Shown here in pieces: positions 55,687 to 64,000 of a DNA stretch of 64,000 bases; the stretch's first letter is position 1; the number at the start of each line of letters is the position of its first letter. The translations under genes were made by a program, and so were the position numbers. The stretch is from JAEUMW01 sp963734295 (GTDB lineage: Bacteria > Pseudomonadota > Gammaproteobacteria > Burkholderiales > JAEUMW01), in the NCBI GenBank assembly GCA_963734295.1, contig CAVTGS010000021.1:6915-70914 (forward strand), written 5' to 3'. The notes beneath the pieces were generated by a model, which worked only from the letters and a program-made list of their open reading frames with translations, made no database searches and was not told where the DNA came from.

Positions 55687-56322
55687 TCAGATGACCAGTT
55701 TGCGGGCGAAGTATGCTTCGGCGTACTTTTCACCACATTCGACCCCACGCAGACGCATCATGGCCCTGAAGGTCTCTTCGGAGAACCAGTGCTTTCCCGC
55801 CTGCGTTGGGAAGGCCGACATCACATACTTAATCTTGCGCTCGCAGAGCTCTTCAGGTATCGGGACGAACAGGTTGGGGCGGCCGAGGTCGCCGTCGTAT
55901 TTGGGGATCTCGAACTCCAAAATCGCGTGCCGCCGGAAAGTGTTCCAGGTCAGCTCGTGGATGAGGCGATGATCCTGATGGGCGTCGAGCGCACTGTGGG
56001 TCAGAATGAGGTCGGGCTCGATCTCGCCCTTGAGCAGCTCGAAAGCTTGCTTGATCGCATCACCCTGGTAGGGAAAGTAACCGTCCCGAAAGTCCCGTAT
56101 GACAACCTTGCGTGCCGGGGTCCGCTCGAGAAAGCGCGCGGCGCTTCGCTCCGCCTCAAGCGCGCGTTCACCAACCGCGCTGAAGACCACCCAGTGGACG
56201 GTCGCTTGCGGGTGCTCACAGAGAAGGCGGAGAATCGTCCCGCCAGCTCCGATCTCTATGTCATCAGCATGAGCGCCAAGGCAGAGCAGGTGATCTAGTC
56301 TTCCCGGTACGAAACGGATCAT
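55687..56322 (-). CDS. PIG-L family deacetylase
   Basis: A zinc-dependent N-deacetylase of the LmbE/PIG-L fold: CLGAHADDIEIGAGGTILRL contains the HxDD metal site, and LTHSALDAHQDHRLIHEL the second His pair. 211 residues. In a polysaccharide cluster it probably removes acetyl from an amino sugar nucleotide or glycolipid. It reads with the nucleotidyltransferase and methyltransferase genes, with gaps of 54 and 22 bases. Confidence 0.88.
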   Translation of the reverse strand: MIRFVPGRLDHLLCLGAHADDIEIGAGGTILRLLCEHPQATVHWVVFSAVGERALEAERSAARFLERTPARKVVIRDFRDGYFPYQGDAIKQAFELLKGEIEPDLILTHSALDAHQDHRLIHELTWNTFRRHAILEFEIPKYDGDLGRPNLFVPIPEELCERKIKYVMSAFPTQAGKHWFSEETFRAMMRLRGVECGEKYAEAYFARKLVI

Positions 56323-56376
56323 CGCTGTCAGTCCATCTCGGGCACAAGCTCAGCGCGAAGTAGCGTGCCCGCCACC

Positions 56377-57162
56377 TTACCCGCGCGCCTTGCGCCAGAC
56401 CTCCCAAGGCGCCTCGCCTCGCGTGCAAAGATCGTCCAACATCTGCCGTTCCTTGAAGGTGTCCATGCAGGCCCAGAAGCCCGAATGCCTGTACGCGATC
56501 AGATCGCCAGTCGGCATAAGCCTCTGAAAGGCTTCGACCACCAGCTCGTCGCCCTCGTCGAGGTAGTCGAAGATCTGCTGCTTCAAGCAAAAAAAACCGC
56601 CATTAATCCACAAGTCGGATTCAGTTACCGCATCGATGCTCAGTACACGGCTCGCGGTGTCGGTCTTGACGACGTGGAAAGAATGTGGCGGACGCACGGA
56701 GAGAAAACCTGCGACCTTGTCTTGCTGCTGAAAGAAATCGATGAGCGCGGGGAGCGGCACATCGGACAGATTGTCACTGTAGTTGGCGAGGAACCAGGGC
56801 TCGCCTTGCAGATGGTGCTGCACAGCCCGCAGGCGCTGCCCGATATTCGAGTGCATGCCGGTGTCGACGAAGGTGATGGACCAGTCCTGTATATCGGTGT
56901 TGAGGAGTTCCACCTTGCGGCCGCCTTCTCGAAGGACGAAGTCGTTCGAGACGGTTTCATCGTAGTTCCGGAAATAGCTCTTGACGACATCCGCCTTGTG
57001 GCCCAGACACAAGATGAAGTCTCGATGCCCGTAATGTGCGTAATATTTCATCAGGTGCCATACGATCGGGCGATGTCCGATCGGGACCATCGGCTTGGGC
57101 AGGGCTTCGGAAAACTCCCGCAGCCGCAATCCCAGACCGCCACAGAAGAGGACGACTTTCAT
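56377..57162 (-). CDS. Sugar-1-phosphate nucleotidyltransferase (RfbF-like)
   Basis: A Rossmann-like transferase with the nucleotide loop LFCGGLGLRLREFSEALPKP and VPIGHRPIVWHLMKYYAHYG, then WFLANYSDNLSDVPL with the metal-binding Asp and INGGFFCLKQQIFDYL. The closest pattern is glucose-1-phosphate cytidylyltransferase (CDP-glucose route) rather than RmlA. No CDP-glucose 4,6-dehydratase is seen in the window, so the product sugar is unclear. 261 residues. Confidence 0.87.
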   Translation of the reverse strand: MKVVLFCGGLGLRLREFSEALPKPMVPIGHRPIVWHLMKYYAHYGHRDFILCLGHKADVVKSYFRNYDETVSNDFVLREGGRKVELLNTDIQDWSITFVDTGMHSNIGQRLRAVQHHLQGEPWFLANYSDNLSDVPLPALIDFFQQQDKVAGFLSVRPPHSFHVVKTDTASRVLSIDAVTESDLWINGGFFCLKQQIFDYLDEGDELVVEAFQRLMPTGDLIAYRHSGFWACMDTFKERQMLDDLCTRGEAPWEVWRKARG

Positions 57163-57184
57163 CGAGGCTCTCGTCTGCGGGCGC

Positions 57185-58432
57185 TCAGGGCAGCACCGTC
57201 ACTTCAGGGATGGGCACCACGAAGCGTCCTCCCCAGGAGCGAATATGCGACATCTGGTCGGCGATCTCGCTCTTCAGGTTCCATGGAAGAATCACGACGA
57301 AGTCCGGCTTGGTTTCCGCGATCCGGCCCGGATGGCAGATAGGGATGCGGGTTCCAGGCAGGAATCGCCCCTGTTTGTGCGGGCTTCGATCGACCGTGTA
57401 GTCGAGAAAGTCCGTCCGAATTCCGCAGTAATTGAGCAGCGTATTTCCCTTGCCGGGAGCACCGTAGCCGACGACATGCTTGCCTGCCCGCTTGGCCTCG
57501 ATGAGAAACGTGAGGAGCTTCCGCTTGGTTTCCTTCACTCGCTCACCGAACCCCGCATACGTCGCCACATTCTCGTACCCCAGCGCCTTCTCCCTTGCGC
57601 GAAGGGACGCGACTCGCTGGCTGACAGGTTTCGTAGCGTCCGCTGCATGGCGCGCAAAGATGCGCAGGGATCCGCCGTGAGTCGGCACCTCTTCCACATC
57701 GAAGAGGGTAAGGCCGTGTGCGGCGAAAACGCGCTCGACCGTCACGAAGGAGAAGTACGAGAAGTGCTCGTGGTAAATGGTGTCGAACTGGTTCTCCTCC
57801 ATCAGGCGCTGCAGGTGCGGAAATTCCATCGTGATGACGCCCGCAGGCTTGAGAAGGATCTTCATTCCGCCCACGAAATCGTTCAGATTCGGAACGTGTG
57901 CCAGAACGTTGTTACCGAGCAGCAGGTCCGCGTGCATCCCTTGGGCAGCCAAATCTCTAGCGGTCTCCGTCCCGAAGAACCGCACGACGGTACGAATTCC
58001 TCGCTCCTCCGCCACCTTTGCCGTGTTAGCCGCTGGCTCGACGCCTAGCACCGGTATTCCCTGCTTTACGAACCACTGCAGCAGGTAACCATCGTTGCTC
58101 GCCAGCTCCACCACGCGACTGTGGGTGCCAAGTCCAAAGCGCTCGGTGACCAATTTTGCATAAGCTCTCACGTGATCGAGCCAGCTGTCCGAATATGACG
58201 AAAAATATGCGTACGCACCATCGCCGAAGATAACCTCAGGAGAGACGAATTCGTCGAGCTGAACCAGGAAGCATTTATCGCAGACATACGCATGCAGCGG
58301 ATAGAATGGCTCCATCCTGCTCACGTCTTCTGGCTCCACGTGCTTTTGGCATAGTGGCGAAGTCCCGAGATCGACAAAAGTGTGCACGAGCGGCGCTTCG
58401 CAGAAGCGGCAAGGGGTTGACTTGGTAGGCAT
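57185..58432 (-). CDS. Sugar C-methyltransferase, zinc-finger SAM type
   Basis: An N-terminal zinc-binding part (TPCRFCEAPLVHTF, then YVCDKCFLVQLDEF) is followed by the SAM domain (VVELASNDGYLLQWFVKQGI, LLGNNVLAHVPNLNDFV, YHEHFSYFSF) and a C-terminal domain (VVGYGAPGKGNTLLNYCGI, FVVILPWNL). This is the three-part build of C-3'-methyltransferases of nucleotide-linked deoxysugars (TylC3-like). 415 residues with the ATG at 58432, a better start than the upstream one at 58492 because the promoter -10 box lies between them. Confidence 0.87.
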   Translation of the reverse strand: MPTKSTPCRFCEAPLVHTFVDLGTSPLCQKHVEPEDVSRMEPFYPLHAYVCDKCFLVQLDEFVSPEVIFGDGAYAYFSSYSDSWLDHVRAYAKLVTERFGLGTHSRVVELASNDGYLLQWFVKQGIPVLGVEPAANTAKVAEERGIRTVVRFFGTETARDLAAQGMHADLLLGNNVLAHVPNLNDFVGGMKILLKPAGVITMEFPHLQRLMEENQFDTIYHEHFSYFSFVTVERVFAAHGLTLFDVEEVPTHGGSLRIFARHAADATKPVSQRVASLRAREKALGYENVATYAGFGERVKETKRKLLTFLIEAKRAGKHVVGYGAPGKGNTLLNYCGIRTDFLDYTVDRSPHKQGRFLPGTRIPICHPGRIAETKPDFVVILPWNLKSEIADQMSHIRSWGGRFVVPIPEVTVLP

Positions 58433-58875
58433 GATCTCGACAGCAGGTGGAAATGAGCGGGGATTATATCGCCGTGCCGTACACATGACCATTCACCCCC
58501 GGATGAGCGGCGTTCCGAAAAGGCGCCCAGGGATTGGCGAGAGGATTTGCCCCGTGAGCGACGCACCGATGCAACCCGACCCCGGATCAGGCCCTTTCCG
58601 ATTGGACCGCGTCGCCATTGATCACGACGGCTTGCAGCGCCCTGCGCTCAACGCCAGAATTCTGGCCTGCGGGATCGGTAAGACCTACTGGCTCTAGCCG
58701 CTTCCGGAAGGTCCGGTCGAAACGGTGCGGGTTTCTTTGGCGAGTCTCCATGATTGAAAGCTTCCCGCCCTGTTCAGAAGGCGACTGGAGTCTCGCTGCA
58801 TTCCGACAACGACTTGCATTACGCAGCCGCGAGTGCGAAGCGATGATCTGTCCCACTGTCCAGCATGGCCAAGGA
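58433..58875. other. Divergent gap between the methyltransferase and the epimerase remnant
   Basis: It carries the methyltransferase promoter at its left end. The rest contains only overlapping short open frames with no domain. It may include worn remains of the epimerase promoter region. Confidence 0.4.
58463..58491 (-). promoter_or_regulatory. Sigma-70-type promoter for the methyltransferase operon
   Basis: On the minus strand TGGTCA (58491-58486), 17 bases, then TATAAT (58468-58463), 31 bases before the start at 58432. The -10 is perfect and the spacing optimal. It would drive the methyltransferase, nucleotidyltransferase and PIG-L genes. Confidence 0.6.
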
Positions 58876-59180
58876 GTGTACACTCGCCTCCAGAGCGTGC
58901 CTTCGGAAACGGACCTCCGTCGGGCATTCCTCATAGATCTGGAGCGGAAGGAGGACGAATGGTGGGGCTGCGCCACGGATCACCCACACGGCTCCAGCAC
59001 CTTGCGGACGAGCAGTCGGCGGACAACAGGGCATGCTGTACATACCAGAAGGCTTTGCGAATGGTTTCCAGACGTCTGGTACTCACTGGAACGGCCCAGC
59101 CTACACCCTTGCCTGGGCGCTGGCGGACCGACCCGACAATGAACGACCGCGACAGGAATTGCGCGGACTCCCCGCGCTGA
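58876..59180 (+). pseudogene. dTDP-4-dehydrorhamnose 3,5-epimerase-like remnant (internal deletion)
   Basis: Pieces of one RmlC-family protein appear in order in different frames. First comes the N-terminal LRRAFLIDLERKEDE. Then LRHGSPTRLQHLADEQSADN follows, then MLYIPEGFANGFQT (the hallmark segment before the active-site strand), and last DPTMNDRDRNCADSPR with a TAG stop. About 85 residues that should lie between the first two pieces are missing, including the catalytic His region, and at least two frame changes follow. The gene cannot work. It indicates loss of a deoxysugar branch. Confidence 0.7.
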
Positions 59181-59222
59181 GCTGATCCAAGACACCTCTT
59201 TGTGGAGCACTCGTCGACTCCG

Positions 59223-60551
59223 ATGAAGCTCACCGAACTCATCAAGTCCGTCGACCCGGAAGCTGTGGGCAGTGAGATGCACAGACTCGCGGCCGAAATG
59301 TATCCACTTTGTCGAAGCATTACCGGAAACGGTCTGCGGCAAACGCTCGATACCGTTCGCCAGCACATTCCGCTCAACCTGCACGAGGTGCCGAGCGGAT
59401 CGGAAGTCTTCGACTGGACGGTGCCCAACGAGTGGAACATACGCGATGCGTACATCAAGAATGCGCAAGGCGAGCGTCTGGTAGATTTCCGTAAGCATAA
59501 TCTGCACGTGGTGAGCTACAGTGAACCGGTGAATAGGAGGATGTCACTTGAGGAATTGACGCCTCACCTCTTTACGCTTCCCGACCAGCCGGAATGGATT
59601 CCATATCGCACGAGCTACTACAAAGAGACCTGGGGTTTCTGTCTTTCGCACCGTGAATTCGAGCGGCTGCAGGACGGTCAGTATGAGGTATGCATAGACT
59701 CGATACTGACACCGGGGAGCTTGACACTCGGGGAGTGCTACCTAGCGGGCGAGATCGAGGATGAGGTTCTCTTCTCCTGCCACTGCTGCCACCCATCCCT
59801 TGCGAACGACAATTTGTCCGGTATTGCGCTCGCGGTGGCGCTTGCAAAGCGACTTTCCGAGGTCTCACATCGGTACTCCTATCGATTCCTGTTTGTTCCC
59901 GGCACCATCGGTTCAATCACTTGGCTCGCGTTGAACGAAGCGAAAACAGACCGCATCCGACATGGTCTGGTGTTGTCTTGTGTAGGCGATGCAGGGGGAT
60001 TCTCGTACAAGAAATCGCGCCGGGGCGACGCCGAGATCGACCGCGCGGTGCTCCACGTGTTGAAGGCCGATGACGTGCCGCATCGCGTGATCGAGTTTTT
60101 CCCCTATGGCTACGACGAGCGACAGTACTGCTCGCCGGGGTTCAACCTCGCGGTGGGTTGCCTGATGCGCTCGCAGCACGGAACGTTTCCCGAATACCAT
60201 ACGAGCGCGGACAACCTCGCGTTCATTCAGCCGTCCGCCCTCGGGCAGTCGTTCGCGAAAGTGCTCGAAATCGTCCAGGTCCTCGAGCAGAACCGGGTCT
60301 ACTTGAATCAAAAGCCTAAGTGCGAACCACGGCTGGGCAAACGCGGGCTCTACGGCGGTCTGGGTGGCACCAGACGGGGCGAGTTCGGGGAGTTAGCCCT
60401 GTTATGGGTGCTCAACCTCTCAGACGGCCAGCATGATCTGTTGGCGATTGCAGAGCGGTCAGGGATACGCTTCCGCGAGATTGCGGCGGCCGCAGATGCT
60501 CTGCGCGCGTGCGGACTCCTCGAGCCGTATGCATCTGACGGCGCGCGATAG
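59223..60551 (+). CDS. DUF4910 aminopeptidase-like protein
   Basis: An M28-type peptidase-like fold, DUF4910 type: LAAEMYPLCRSITGNGLRQT at the start, FSCHCCHPSLANDNLSGI with putative zinc ligands, FLFVPGTIGSITWLALNE, and SPGFNLAVGCLMRSQHGTFP. A small winged helix closes the C terminus (ELALLWVLNLSDGQHDLLAI). These proteins occur in polysaccharide clusters beside nucleotidyltransferases and methyltransferases. Peptidase activity is unproven. ATG 59223 is preferred over the GTG at 59202. 442 residues. Confidence 0.82.
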   Translation: MKLTELIKSVDPEAVGSEMHRLAAEMYPLCRSITGNGLRQTLDTVRQHIPLNLHEVPSGSEVFDWTVPNEWNIRDAYIKNAQGERLVDFRKHNLHVVSYSEPVNRRMSLEELTPHLFTLPDQPEWIPYRTSYYKETWGFCLSHREFERLQDGQYEVCIDSILTPGSLTLGECYLAGEIEDEVLFSCHCCHPSLANDNLSGIALAVALAKRLSEVSHRYSYRFLFVPGTIGSITWLALNEAKTDRIRHGLVLSCVGDAGGFSYKKSRRGDAEIDRAVLHVLKADDVPHRVIEFFPYGYDERQYCSPGFNLAVGCLMRSQHGTFPEYHTSADNLAFIQPSALGQSFAKVLEIVQVLEQNRVYLNQKPKCEPRLGKRGLYGGLGGTRRGEFGELALLWVLNLSDGQHDLLAIAERSGIRFREIAAAADALRACGLLEPYASDGAR

Positions 60552-60555
60552 TGAT

Positions 60556-61656
60556 CTACCTGAGGCCTGCTTCGGAGAGACGTACCCAGGAGAGTCCCCG
60601 CTCCGCCTCGATCACTGCCTCCATGGCCGCCTGTGCGGCAAGCCCATCGTAAAAGGAGGCGTCGCTCTCCGAGTCAAGCCGACCGCGCAAGCACGCATCG
60701 ACGAAGCTTCGCATCATGCGCCCCACTGAGTGGGGCTGACCGTCGTGAGCCTCTGCCGGCAGCGCTAACTCTTGCCACTCCGGAGCACTAGGGCGCGAGA
60801 CTTTGAGCCGGTCGACGGTGCCTCGGCTAAGACCCGCTTTGAGCGCACCTTCAGGACCGATAACTTCGAGGTAGCCCTTCTCCGCAAAAGGGGGCGTGAT
60901 GCGGCCGATGAACCATTGGCCTCGGACCCCGCTGATATGCCTAAACCAAGCCGCCGCGATCTCTTCGGTTTCGATGGCGCTGGACTCACCGCTGACAGCA
61001 TCTATTCCTTGGCGGGGAAGGTGGTGCAGAAAGCCGCTGACCGCATCGATAGGCCCCAGTGCGAAGCGAACCATGTCGAAGAGGTGTGAGCCAAGATTGA
61101 ACAGAACACCGCTGCCGGCCGTGGCCTTCTTGTCCTGCCAGAAGACCTTACGGTTCGCGTCCAGGCCCTCCCAGCCGTCGTACTGGATGCGCGCGTAGTA
61201 CGGTTCGCCGATGTCTCCAGCTCGAAGGCGACGGCGAAGCTCCGGGACGGCAAAGCCGTATCGGAATATGAAGCCGACCTGATGCACGATTCCGGCACGC
61301 TCGGCGGCCGCAAGCATCGCACGCGCTTCATCGACATTCATTCCGAGCGGCTTCTCGCAGAAGACGTGTTTGCGTTGACCACAGGCCGCCAGCGCTTGTT
61401 CACAGTGAACTGCATTGGGTGTGACGATGGTGACGGCGTCGATGTCGGGCCGCGCACAAAGCTCGCGATAATCCGTATGAACTTCAGGCACACCGAGACG
61501 GCTCGCGAGCGCGCGGGTTGGTTCGCGCCTCCGACCGCAAACAGCGACCACCTCGGCGTTCGGATGCGATTGCAGGCCGGGGATATGTCCCACTTCGGCG
61601 AACGAACCCGCCCCAATCACACCGACGCGCAGCTTACCGGTATGCGTCATCGCCAT
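60556..61656 (-). CDS. Gfo/Idh/MocA family dehydrogenase
   Basis: An NAD(P)-binding Rossmann domain (LRVGVIGAGSFAEVGHIPGL, VCGRRREPTRALASRLGV) with the EKP motif in HVFCEKPLGMNVDEAR. A substrate domain follows with GSGVLFNLGSHLFDMVRFAL, holding the conserved catalytic His. 366 residues. It probably oxidises a nucleotide sugar or inositol-like ring, but these enzymes are diverse. It converges on the DUF4910 gene, ending 5 bases after it. Confidence 0.85.
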   Translation of the reverse strand: MAMTHTGKLRVGVIGAGSFAEVGHIPGLQSHPNAEVVAVCGRRREPTRALASRLGVPEVHTDYRELCARPDIDAVTIVTPNAVHCEQALAACGQRKHVFCEKPLGMNVDEARAMLAAAERAGIVHQVGFIFRYGFAVPELRRRLRAGDIGEPYYARIQYDGWEGLDANRKVFWQDKKATAGSGVLFNLGSHLFDMVRFALGPIDAVSGFLHHLPRQGIDAVSGESSAIETEEIAAAWFRHISGVRGQWFIGRITPPFAEKGYLEVIGPEGALKAGLSRGTVDRLKVSRPSAPEWQELALPAEAHDGQPHSVGRMMRSFVDACLRGRLDSESDASFYDGLAAQAAMEAVIEAERGLSWVRLSEAGLR

Positions 61657-61930
61657 TCGCGGTTCGTCGAAAATCTCGCTGCAGCGTCAAACGCGGCTTT
61701 TCTGCCATCAGAAGCGAGATAATGTAAGCACAAGGACCGTGACACATGTGGTCGACTCGGAGTTCGATTGTTCCGCTGATTCGTTCTCCCGAGTATAGCT
61801 CAGGCAAACGGTGCCATCCGATAGCCACCATGGGAAATCATGGCCAACATATTGCTGATGGGTGGCCGAGCTTTCAGGGCACCACCAGAGCGTGAATGGC
61901 GAACGGCGAGAGGACCGGATAGTGCATGAT
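61657..61930. other. Divergent promoter gap between the dehydrogenase and lhgO
   Basis: 270 bases without a gene. It should hold promoters for both flanking genes, but I found no hexamer pair worth naming. Confidence 0.4.
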
Positions 61931-63178
61931 ATGTCCAAGTTAACTACGTACGCGGTCGTTGGCGGCGGCATCATCGGCCTCGCCTTGGCCTATCGTCTCA
62001 CTCAGCGCTTCCCCGAAGCGAAGGTGTCGCTCTTCGAGAAGGAGCACGAAGTCGGCAAGCACCAGAGCGGTCACAACAGCGGCGTCCTTCACGCTGGGCT
62101 CTACTACAAACCGGGATCGCTTAAGGCCAAGCTTGCGGTGACAGGCATTCGGCAGATGCGTGCATTCTGCGAGCGTCACGCGATCGCTCACGATGTCTGC
62201 GGCAAGCTTGTGGTCGCATGCTCTCAAGAGGAGATTCCGCGGCTTAGCGATCTTTACGATCGGGGTCAGCGCAACGGCTTGCGCGGCCTGACGTGGCTCG
62301 ATCCCGATCAAATGCGGGAGATCGAGCCGCACGTAGCCGGCGTCGCCGCAGTACGCGTGCCCGAAGAGGGGATCGTCGATTATCCCGCTGTGTGCCGCAC
62401 GCTGCACCACCTCATCGTCGAGGGCGGTGGAAACGTACTGACGGGTACCGAGGTAACGGAAGTCAATCGAAATCGGCGCGGCTGGGCGGTCAACGGCCGT
62501 GAGGTGGATTTCCTGATCAACACCGCCGGTTTGCACTGCGATCGCGTGCTCGCCCTCTCCGGGTTGCGACGAACCATTCGGATCGTGCCCTTCCGGGGCG
62601 AGTATTACCAGCTGAACGAGGAAGGACGCCAGCTCGTCAGGAATCTCATCTACCCGGTTCCGGATCCGCGTTTCCCCTTCCTGGGCGTTCACTTCACACG
62701 CATGATCCACGGCGGCGTGGAAGCCGGTCCGAACGCCGTGCTCGCCACCGCCCGGGAGGGCTACCGCTACTCCGATTTCTCGCTACGGGACGTCTTCGAC
62801 ACATTCAGCTACGGCGGCTTCTGGCGCTTCATGGCACGCTATCCGTCGATGACTCTGTACGAGCTCAAGCGCTCGTTGAGCCGGTCAGAATTCTGTCGGT
62901 CATTGCAACGTCTGGTGCCAGCACTCGAAGAGCGGCATCTCGCGCCGGGTGGGACAGGCGTTCGGGCGCAGGCGCTGGCACCTGACGGCACGCTGATCCA
63001 GGACTTCGAGGTCGTGCGAGCAGCGAACGCGCTGCACCTCATCAATGCCCCGAGTCCCGGCGCTACCGCCTCCCTGGCAATCGCCGACTACCTCATCGAT
63101 CGCATCGCGGAGGACCATGCTCAAACTGGTCGAGCGCTTCGCGGCGTTGCGGCAATGACCACAGGCACGGTCGGCTGA
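61931..63178 (+). CDS. lhgO: L-2-hydroxyglutarate oxidase
   Basis: FAD-dependent oxidase of L-2-hydroxyglutarate to 2-oxoglutarate at the membrane. Rossmann start YAVVGGGIIGLALAYRLTQR, family motif HQSGHNSGVLHAGLYYKPGS, VPEEGIVDYPAVCRTLHHLI, and the substrate end VRAQALAPDGTLIQDF with INAPSPGATASLAIADYL. 415 residues from the ATG at 61931. Catabolic housekeeping rather than part of the polysaccharide set. Confidence 0.92.
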   Translation: MSKLTTYAVVGGGIIGLALAYRLTQRFPEAKVSLFEKEHEVGKHQSGHNSGVLHAGLYYKPGSLKAKLAVTGIRQMRAFCERHAIAHDVCGKLVVACSQEEIPRLSDLYDRGQRNGLRGLTWLDPDQMREIEPHVAGVAAVRVPEEGIVDYPAVCRTLHHLIVEGGGNVLTGTEVTEVNRNRRGWAVNGREVDFLINTAGLHCDRVLALSGLRRTIRIVPFRGEYYQLNEEGRQLVRNLIYPVPDPRFPFLGVHFTRMIHGGVEAGPNAVLATAREGYRYSDFSLRDVFDTFSYGGFWRFMARYPSMTLYELKRSLSRSEFCRSLQRLVPALEERHLAPGGTGVRAQALAPDGTLIQDFEVVRAANALHLINAPSPGATASLAIADYLIDRIAEDHAQTGRALRGVAAMTTGTVG

Positions 63179-63201
63179 CCGTGGCGCTTATTAATGAGTA
63201 C

Positions 63202-63253
63202 TCCAAGGTCGCGCCGGTGGCCAGTTGCGCAATCAGTTTCTCTCGACCTTGGA
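63202..63253. repeat. Inverted repeat before the transposase gene
   Basis: TCCAAGGTCG (63202-63211) and CGACCTTGGA (63244-63253) are exact inverses 32 bases apart. They could be a hairpin ending lhgO transcription or part of the element's left end. The other end of the element is outside the window. Confidence 0.4.
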
Positions 63254-63419
63254 CTTGCCAAAGTCGAACCCGTCTTCGACACTTTTGGCGGCTTTTTGAA
63301 GGCGACGCCGCGTCGTTATGGGTCTTGCGGCGATCTGGCTCCAGAACGTAAGAGTGTCACGCTGTGTGGGAAACAGCTCGACTTGCTGCCATCATTAAAT
63401 GAGCTCGGTGTCGCACGTG

Positions 63420-64000
63420 ATGACACAAAAAGCCGGTATCCGCACGCAGACCAATGCGAACCGAACCTACCTGCTGCTGGTGGAGAATCAGCGCGCCCAG
63501 GGCCGCATTCAGCAACGGGTGCTGGCTCGGCTTGGCCGACTCGATGAGCTGCGCACCTCTGGCGAGCTCGACCGCTTGCTGGCCTCACTGGGGCGCTTCT
63601 CGGAGAAGCTGGCGGTGTTGGGCGCGCACGCCGAAGGCGATGCGGTCACGGTCGGCGCCCGTATCGTTGGACCTGGACTGATCTTCGAGCGCCTGTGGCA
63701 ACAACTGGGCATCGATCGGGTGCTCACTGAGCTGGCCGGCGAACGGCGCTTTGGCTTCTCGCTGGAGCGTGCGGTGTTCGTGAGCGTGCTGCATCGCTTG
63801 TTTGCCCCCGGATCGGATCGCGCGGCGGAAAAGTGGAAGTCGTTGTATGCGATCAGTGGCGGCGAATTGCTCGAACTGCACCAGTTCTATCGGGCGATGG
63901 GTTGGCTCGGACAACCGCTCGCGCCGGTCGATTCGGGCGGCATGCGCTTGCGCACCCGCAAGGACTTGATCGAGGAGCGGCTGTTCGAGCGGCGGCGCGA
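63420..64000 (+). CDS. IS4/IS1634-type transposase, cut off at the window edge
   Basis: The frame is open from ATG 63420 to the end of the window (193 codons). The N-terminal TYLLLVENQRAQGRIQQRV, ARLGRLDEL and the later FSLERAVFVSVLHRLF followed by GSDRAAEKWK match the IS1634-like branch of IS4-superfamily DDE transposases. The catalytic residues would lie beyond the edge. The product cannot be judged intact. It marks an insertion next to lhgO. Confidence 0.75.
   Translation, partial: MTQKAGIRTQTNANRTYLLLVENQRAQGRIQQRVLARLGRLDELRTSGELDRLLASLGRFSEKLAVLGAHAEGDAVTVGARIVGPGLIFERLWQQLGIDRVLTELAGERRFGFSLERAVFVSVLHRLFAPGSDRAAEKWKSLYAISGGELLELHQFYRAMGWLGQPLAPVDSGGMRLRTRKDLIEERLFERRR

Noticed and set aside
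1..64000. tRNA, rRNA, CRISPR arrays and riboswitches
   Set aside because: I saw no cloverleaf sequence, no regularly spaced repeats and no recognisable riboswitch core in the gaps. A covariance-model search would be needed to exclude small RNAs.

Overview
The window is GC-rich, gene-dense bacterial chromosome. Its conserved blocks point to a betaproteobacterium: hemC-hemD-hemX-hemY, aroQ-accB-accC-prmA, a divergent rsmI / lppC-yraN-diaA-BON lipoprotein block, and birA-coaX-SPOR beside rfaE2. I cannot resolve the genus. I saw no rRNA, tRNA or CRISPR array.

Layout. 1-2.5 kb: the 3' part of a P-loop NTPase with a C-terminal S1 domain, and a small DUF2934 gene. 2.5-9.6 kb: PEP carboxylase diverging from the haem genes hemCDXY. 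9.6-21.8 kb: a ferredoxin-type reductase, cutA, dsbD, a TlpA-like thioredoxin, aroQ, the acetyl-CoA carboxylase subunits accB and accC, prmA, a DUF3426 protein, tpx, an SMP-30-like propeller, dgkA and a GT4 glycosyltransferase. 21.8-29.2 kb: pyrC, a TRIC-like channel, rsmI, lppC, yraN, diaA, a BON lipoprotein, META and TerB/DUF697 proteins, and a DUF883 protein.

29.3-40.3 kb holds a tightly overlapping minus-strand run: hypothetical protein, glutathione peroxidase, VOC protein, folE2, FAD oxidoreductase, DUF1365, CFA-type methyltransferase, chalcone-isomerase-like protein, MFS transporter, DUF3833 lipoprotein and SDR. It faces away from a MerR/B12-binding regulator that keeps the W-x9-EH motif of CarH/LitR photoreceptors. 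The 91 bp between them carry two overlapping divergent promoters and mirrored TTTGTCCTAG / CTAGGACAAA arms. I read this as a light- or oxidant-responsive membrane-lipid remodelling island.

40.3-46 kb: rfaE2, a GlcD-type oxidase, SPOR, coaX, birA and a polysaccharide flippase. 46-61.7 kb: a surface-polysaccharide region. Its core is a four-gene module, MBOAT acyltransferase, membrane-anchored SGNH-like protein, FkbH-like HAD enzyme and acyl carrier protein, which has the same division of labour as DltB-DltD-DltA-DltC. The nearest chemistry known for FkbH suggests a glyceryl rather than a D-alanyl group. Around it are an asparagine-synthase-like protein, a propeller lipoprotein, a PIG-L deacetylase, a sugar nucleotidyltransferase, a sugar methyltransferase, a broken RmlC-type epimerase, a DUF4910 protein and a Gfo/Idh/MocA dehydrogenase. 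The right edge has lhgO and a truncated transposase gene.

Sequence quality: from the left edge to about 21.8 kb, universally conserved genes are broken by roughly 35 single-base frame changes, while almost everything from 21.8 to 63.2 kb is intact. I treat the broken genes as real genes with sequence errors, not as pseudogenes, except the internally deleted epimerase at 58.9 kb.
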